Source: an uncultured Treponema sp.
GTDB taxonomy: Bacteria > Spirochaetota > Spirochaetia > Treponematales > Treponemataceae
Length of the DNA stretch: 8,693 nt
Reading direction: 5' to 3'
NCBI GenBank assembly: GCA_946538875.1
Contig: CAMNHD010000048.1
Location: 1-8,693 of the forward strand
The translations under genes were made by a program, and so were the position numbers. The notes beneath the pieces were generated by a model. It was not told the DNA's origin and made no database searches. It saw only the letters and a list, made by a program, of their open reading frames with translations. Positions 6,586 to 8,693 of the stretch are shown piece after piece; position 1 is the first letter of the stretch, and every line of letters begins with the position of its first letter.

Positions 6586-7464
6586 ATGTCTAACCCATCT
6601 GATGTTGCAAAATACGGTTCACAGAAAAGAAACCAGACCATGGGCAACGCCTTTGTCTACCTGTTTCTTACCCTGGGTGCCTTGATAATGATTATACCAC
6701 TGGTATGGATGTTCGAGTCCTCAGTAAAGACTCCGGGTCAATTCCTTACCACACAGCTTTCGCTTGCCATGCCCAAGAATCCGCAGTGGCAGAACTACAC
6801 GCAGCGTGTCTGGGAAATGACTCCAAAACTGCAGCGTGGTATCCTCAACTCCATCATCATTGCGGTGAGCACGATTCTGGTGGGAACCTTTGTCTCATCC
6901 CTGGCGGCGTTCTCATATTCTAAGCTGCGCTTCCCTGGAAAGAACAAGCTCTTCCTTGCAGAACTTGCCACGATGATGATTCCGTTTTCTGTCATCATGA
7001 TTCCAACCTTTATCATATATGCCAAGATTGGCTGGGTGAACACATGGTATCCGCTGATTATCCCCGGAATGCTTGGAAACGTCAGCATGATTTTCTTTCT
7101 GCGCCAGTACATGAGCGGTATTCCAACTTCCATGATAGAGTCCGCCCGCATTGACGGAGCAGGATTCTTCAAAATCTTCTGGTCAATCATGATGCCAAAT
7201 GCGCGTCCTGCTGTTGCGGCCCAGGCAATCCTCTGGTTCATGGGTGCATGGAACGACTACTTTGCTCCTTCCATCTATCTGCATGACGACAATCTTTTGA
7301 CAGTGCAGGTTATGATAAGCCGCCTGAACGCAATGTACGCAATCAACACTGACTACCCATTGCTTCTGACAGCCTCGGTGATAGCGCTGTTGCCGATTCT
7401 GATAGTCTTTATGGTATTCCAGAAACAGATTATTGCTTCTGTTGCCATGACTGGTATGAAATAA
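6586..7464 (+). CDS. ABC sugar importer permease 2 (MalG/AraQ-type, CUT1)
   Basis: Second inner-membrane channel subunit, 292 residues, the normal length for MalG-type permeases. Helices appear at about 21-43, 86-110, 125-147, 153-173, 207-229 and 259-280. The EAA loop is IESARIDGAGFFKIFWSIMMP (184-204), with Ser-Ala in place of Ala-Ala. WNDYFAP (222-228) and the C-terminal end VAMTGMK are characteristic of the family. GGAGG (6573-6577) stands eight bases before the ATG, inside the 15-base gap after permease 1. No ATPase gene follows; the operon closes with a terminator. Confidence 0.92.
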   Translation: MSNPSDVAKYGSQKRNQTMGNAFVYLFLTLGALIMIIPLVWMFESSVKTPGQFLTTQLSLAMPKNPQWQNYTQRVWEMTPKLQRGILNSIIIAVSTILVGTFVSSLAAFSYSKLRFPGKNKLFLAELATMMIPFSVIMIPTFIIYAKIGWVNTWYPLIIPGMLGNVSMIFFLRQYMSGIPTSMIESARIDGAGFFKIFWSIMMPNARPAVAAQAILWFMGAWNDYFAPSIYLHDDNLLTVQVMISRLNAMYAINTDYPLLLTASVIALLPILIVFMVFQKQIIASVAMTGMK

Positions 7465-7486
7465 TTACTCCTTGTTTTTGTACCTT

Positions 7487-7525
7487 CCGCCGGTTTCTGC
7501 TTAAATCCGGCGGTTTTCTTTTTTT
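7487..7525 (+). terminator. Rho-independent terminator of the importer operon
   Basis: CCGCCGG (7487-7493) pairs perfectly with CCGGCGG (7507-7513) around a 13-base loop and is followed by T-rich sequence (7514-7525, broken only by one C). It lies 22 bases after the permease 2 stop and separates the importer from the second GH43 gene. Confidence 0.85.
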
Positions 7526-7552
7526 GGACGGTACATGAATTGTGCACACTTA

Positions 7553-7571
7553 GTTTTATATAAAACATACT
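7553..7571 (+). promoter_or_regulatory. AT-rich palindrome and weak promoter candidate before the second GH43 gene
   Basis: GTTTTATATAAAAC (7553-7566) is a perfect 14-bp palindrome containing TATAAA (7559-7564), a possible -10 without a good -35. CATACT (7566-7571), 17 bases after TGCACA (7543-7548), is a second weak option. Because a strong terminator lies upstream, the second GH43 gene needs a promoter here, and the palindrome could be its operator. Confidence 0.3.
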
Positions 7572-7577
7572 GTTCCA

Positions 7578-7656
7578 TCGCATTACGGGCGTTCCGCCAC
7601 TCGCTGACCGCTCGGTGCCCGCGCGGCGGGCACTGCATCCGCATGGCTCCATGCCC
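7578..7656. repeat. GC-rich, hairpin-containing repeat-like element in the leader of the second GH43 gene
   Basis: A GC-rich block stands out from the AT-rich sequence on its left. It contains GTGCCCGC (7615-7622) paired with GCGGGCAC (7626-7633) around GCG, and GCATGG/CCATGC (7641-7646/7649-7654). GGGCA (7629-7633 region) can alternatively pair with TGCCC (7652-7656). It does not encode a plausible protein and no T-run follows. Its composition and nested palindromes resemble dispersed intergenic repeats. Family membership is inference from one copy. Confidence 0.45.
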
Positions 7657-7688
7657 GCGTATGTCACTTTGAAATCTCCGGAGGCTTT

Positions 7689-8606
7689 ATGTCCTTGCTT
7701 AAACTTACAGGTTCCCAGGGTGCACATGACCCTGTCATTGTCAAAGAAGACGGAATTTACTACTGTCTTTCCACCCACGGACTTTTGCGCTCGTCCACTG
7801 ATTTGCTGAACTGGAAGGAACTTCCCCGCGTGGTTTCTGTAAATCCTGACTGGACTCATCCTCTGGTGCCTGCAAACAAGGGCGATGACTGGTGGGCGCC
7901 GGAGATTGTGCGCCGTAACGGAAAGTGGAGGCTGTACTATGCAGTGTCCACTTTTGGTAAGCGCATCTCCGCAATAGGTCTTGCAGAAAGCGAAACGGTC
8001 CAGGGCTTTACCCGGGAATGCGGCACTGCTGACGGCTGGGAAGACAAGGGGCTTGTTCTTTCCACAACAGAAGAGAGTCCCTTCAACGCAATAGACCCTG
8101 CTGTGTGCCAGGATGATGATGGCAACGACTGGATGTTATGGGGTTCCTTTTGGGGTGGGCTTTTCCTCCAGCGGATGACGGCCGACGGTCATCTTGATTC
8201 TTCCTCAAGAATGTACAATGTCGGTTCCAGGGGAAACGTGGATCCCAACCCGATAGAGGGCGGCTTTATTTTCAAGAGAAACGGATATTACTACCTTTTT
8301 GCAAGCCACGACTACTGCTGCCGCGGAACAGCCTCCTCCTACCACATTGTTGTTGGTGTATCAAAGTCTATAACCGGCCCCTACCTTGATGATGCAGGCA
8401 TGGACTTGGCTCAAGGCGGCGGCGCTACCCTGCGCGACAGCCTTTCCTTTGCAGACTGGGCAGGACCCGGCCACAACACAGTTTTCCACGACACAGACGG
8501 AAAAGACTATCTGGTCTACCACGCCTACAGCCGCAGGGAAGAGGGCAGGCCCCACCTTATGATAGACAATATCACTTGGAAAAACGACTGGCCTTGTCTT
8601 GACTGA
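7689..8606 (+). CDS. Cytoplasmic GH43 alpha-L-arabinanase / arabino-oligosaccharide hydrolase
   Basis: A 305-residue single-domain GH43 enzyme with no signal peptide, so it should act in the cytoplasm on imported arabino-oligosaccharides. The catalytic set is complete: Asp14 in GAHDP (base), Asp136 in NAIDPAV (pKa modulator), Glu190 in NPIEGGF (acid), and His262 in GPGHNTVF, the usual metal-binding histidine of arabinanases. WWAPEI (68-73), LWGSFWGGLFLQ (150-161), and HDYCCRGTASSYHIVVGVSK (207-226) are close to the single-domain arabinanase signature. The protein ends WPCLD, about where the catalytic domain normally ends, so it lacks the C-terminal beta domain of the secreted enzyme. GGAGG (7680-7684) stands four bases before the ATG. 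Two stop codons in a row close it (8604-8609). It could be exo- or endo-acting; location favours small substrates. Confidence 0.9.
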   Translation: MSLLKLTGSQGAHDPVIVKEDGIYYCLSTHGLLRSSTDLLNWKELPRVVSVNPDWTHPLVPANKGDDWWAPEIVRRNGKWRLYYAVSTFGKRISAIGLAESETVQGFTRECGTADGWEDKGLVLSTTEESPFNAIDPAVCQDDDGNDWMLWGSFWGGLFLQRMTADGHLDSSSRMYNVGSRGNVDPNPIEGGFIFKRNGYYYLFASHDYCCRGTASSYHIVVGVSKSITGPYLDDAGMDLAQGGGATLRDSLSFADWAGPGHNTVFHDTDGKDYLVYHAYSRREEGRPHLMIDNITWKNDWPCLD

Positions 8607-8631
8607 TGACGGCTATTAGGGCATCAGGGGA

Positions 8632-8693
8632 ATGCTTCCGGTGCTGATCACAAAAGAGCACATTCAAAAAGAAATATTTCAGCTAAAGCATAG
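8632..8693 (+). CDS. Possible start of a further gene (partial, runs off the window)
   Basis: An ATG at 8632 opens a frame that continues to the window edge, MLPVLITKEHIQKEIFQLKH and beyond. AGGG at 8618-8621 could be a ribosome binding site ten bases upstream. The 20 visible residues match nothing I recognise. It would start 25 bases after the cytoplasmic GH43 gene with no terminator between, which would suit co-transcription. It may equally be a chance open frame. Confidence 0.25.
   Translation, partial: MLPVLITKEHIQKEIFQLKH

Noticed and set aside
7676..7683. CTCCGGAG palindrome covering the ribosome site of the second GH43 gene as a translational switch
   Set aside because: With no loop it cannot fold on itself in RNA, and it is explained by a chance CTCC before GGAG.

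Overview
The window reads as an arabinan-utilisation locus from a Gram-negative bacterium, most likely a gut or rumen Treponema-like spirochaete. That guess rests on the style of the proteins (a Ser/Ala-rich signal peptide on a CUT1 sugar-binding protein, a probable outer-membrane beta-barrel end at the left edge) and on G/T-rich coding strands. The sequence does not prove the genus. All convincing genes lie on the + strand; the long minus-strand open frames are shadows.

Layout. Positions 1-57 look like the C-terminal beta-strand of an outer-membrane protein. It is followed by three stacked hairpins, the last a rho-independent terminator (141-168), and by a gene-free GC-rich stretch with more small hairpins (to about 410). 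At 420-1655 is a membrane-anchored esterase of the hormone-sensitive-lipase family. A 326-base AT-rich gap follows; just before the next gene it carries two palindromes 21 bp apart, the first overlapping an extended -10 box. At 1982-3841 is a secreted GH43 arabinanase with a Lys/Ser linker and a C-terminal beta domain. A strong sigma70-type promoter (TTGACA-N17-TACAAT, 4028-4056) then drives a three-gene ABC importer: binding protein (4115-5464), permease 1 (5611-6570) and permease 2 (6586-7464), closed by a terminator at 7487-7525. After a spacer with an AT-rich palindrome and a GC-rich repeat-like element comes a second GH43 arabinanase without a signal peptide (7689-8606). A possible further gene starts at 8632 and runs off the window.

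How it works together (inference from families). The exported GH43 cuts arabinan outside the cytoplasm, the CUT1 importer takes up arabino-oligosaccharides, and the cytoplasmic GH43 finishes them. No ATPase gene is present, so the importer probably uses a shared MsmX/UgpC-type ATPase encoded elsewhere. The esterase might remove acyl groups from the same plant polymers, but only proximity supports this.

The clearest second-look items are the double palindrome at 1886-1920, the leader stem-loop at 4064-4095, the hairpin cluster at 56-260, and the GC-rich element in the leader of the second GH43 gene. I found no tRNA, rRNA, CRISPR array, transposase or phage gene.
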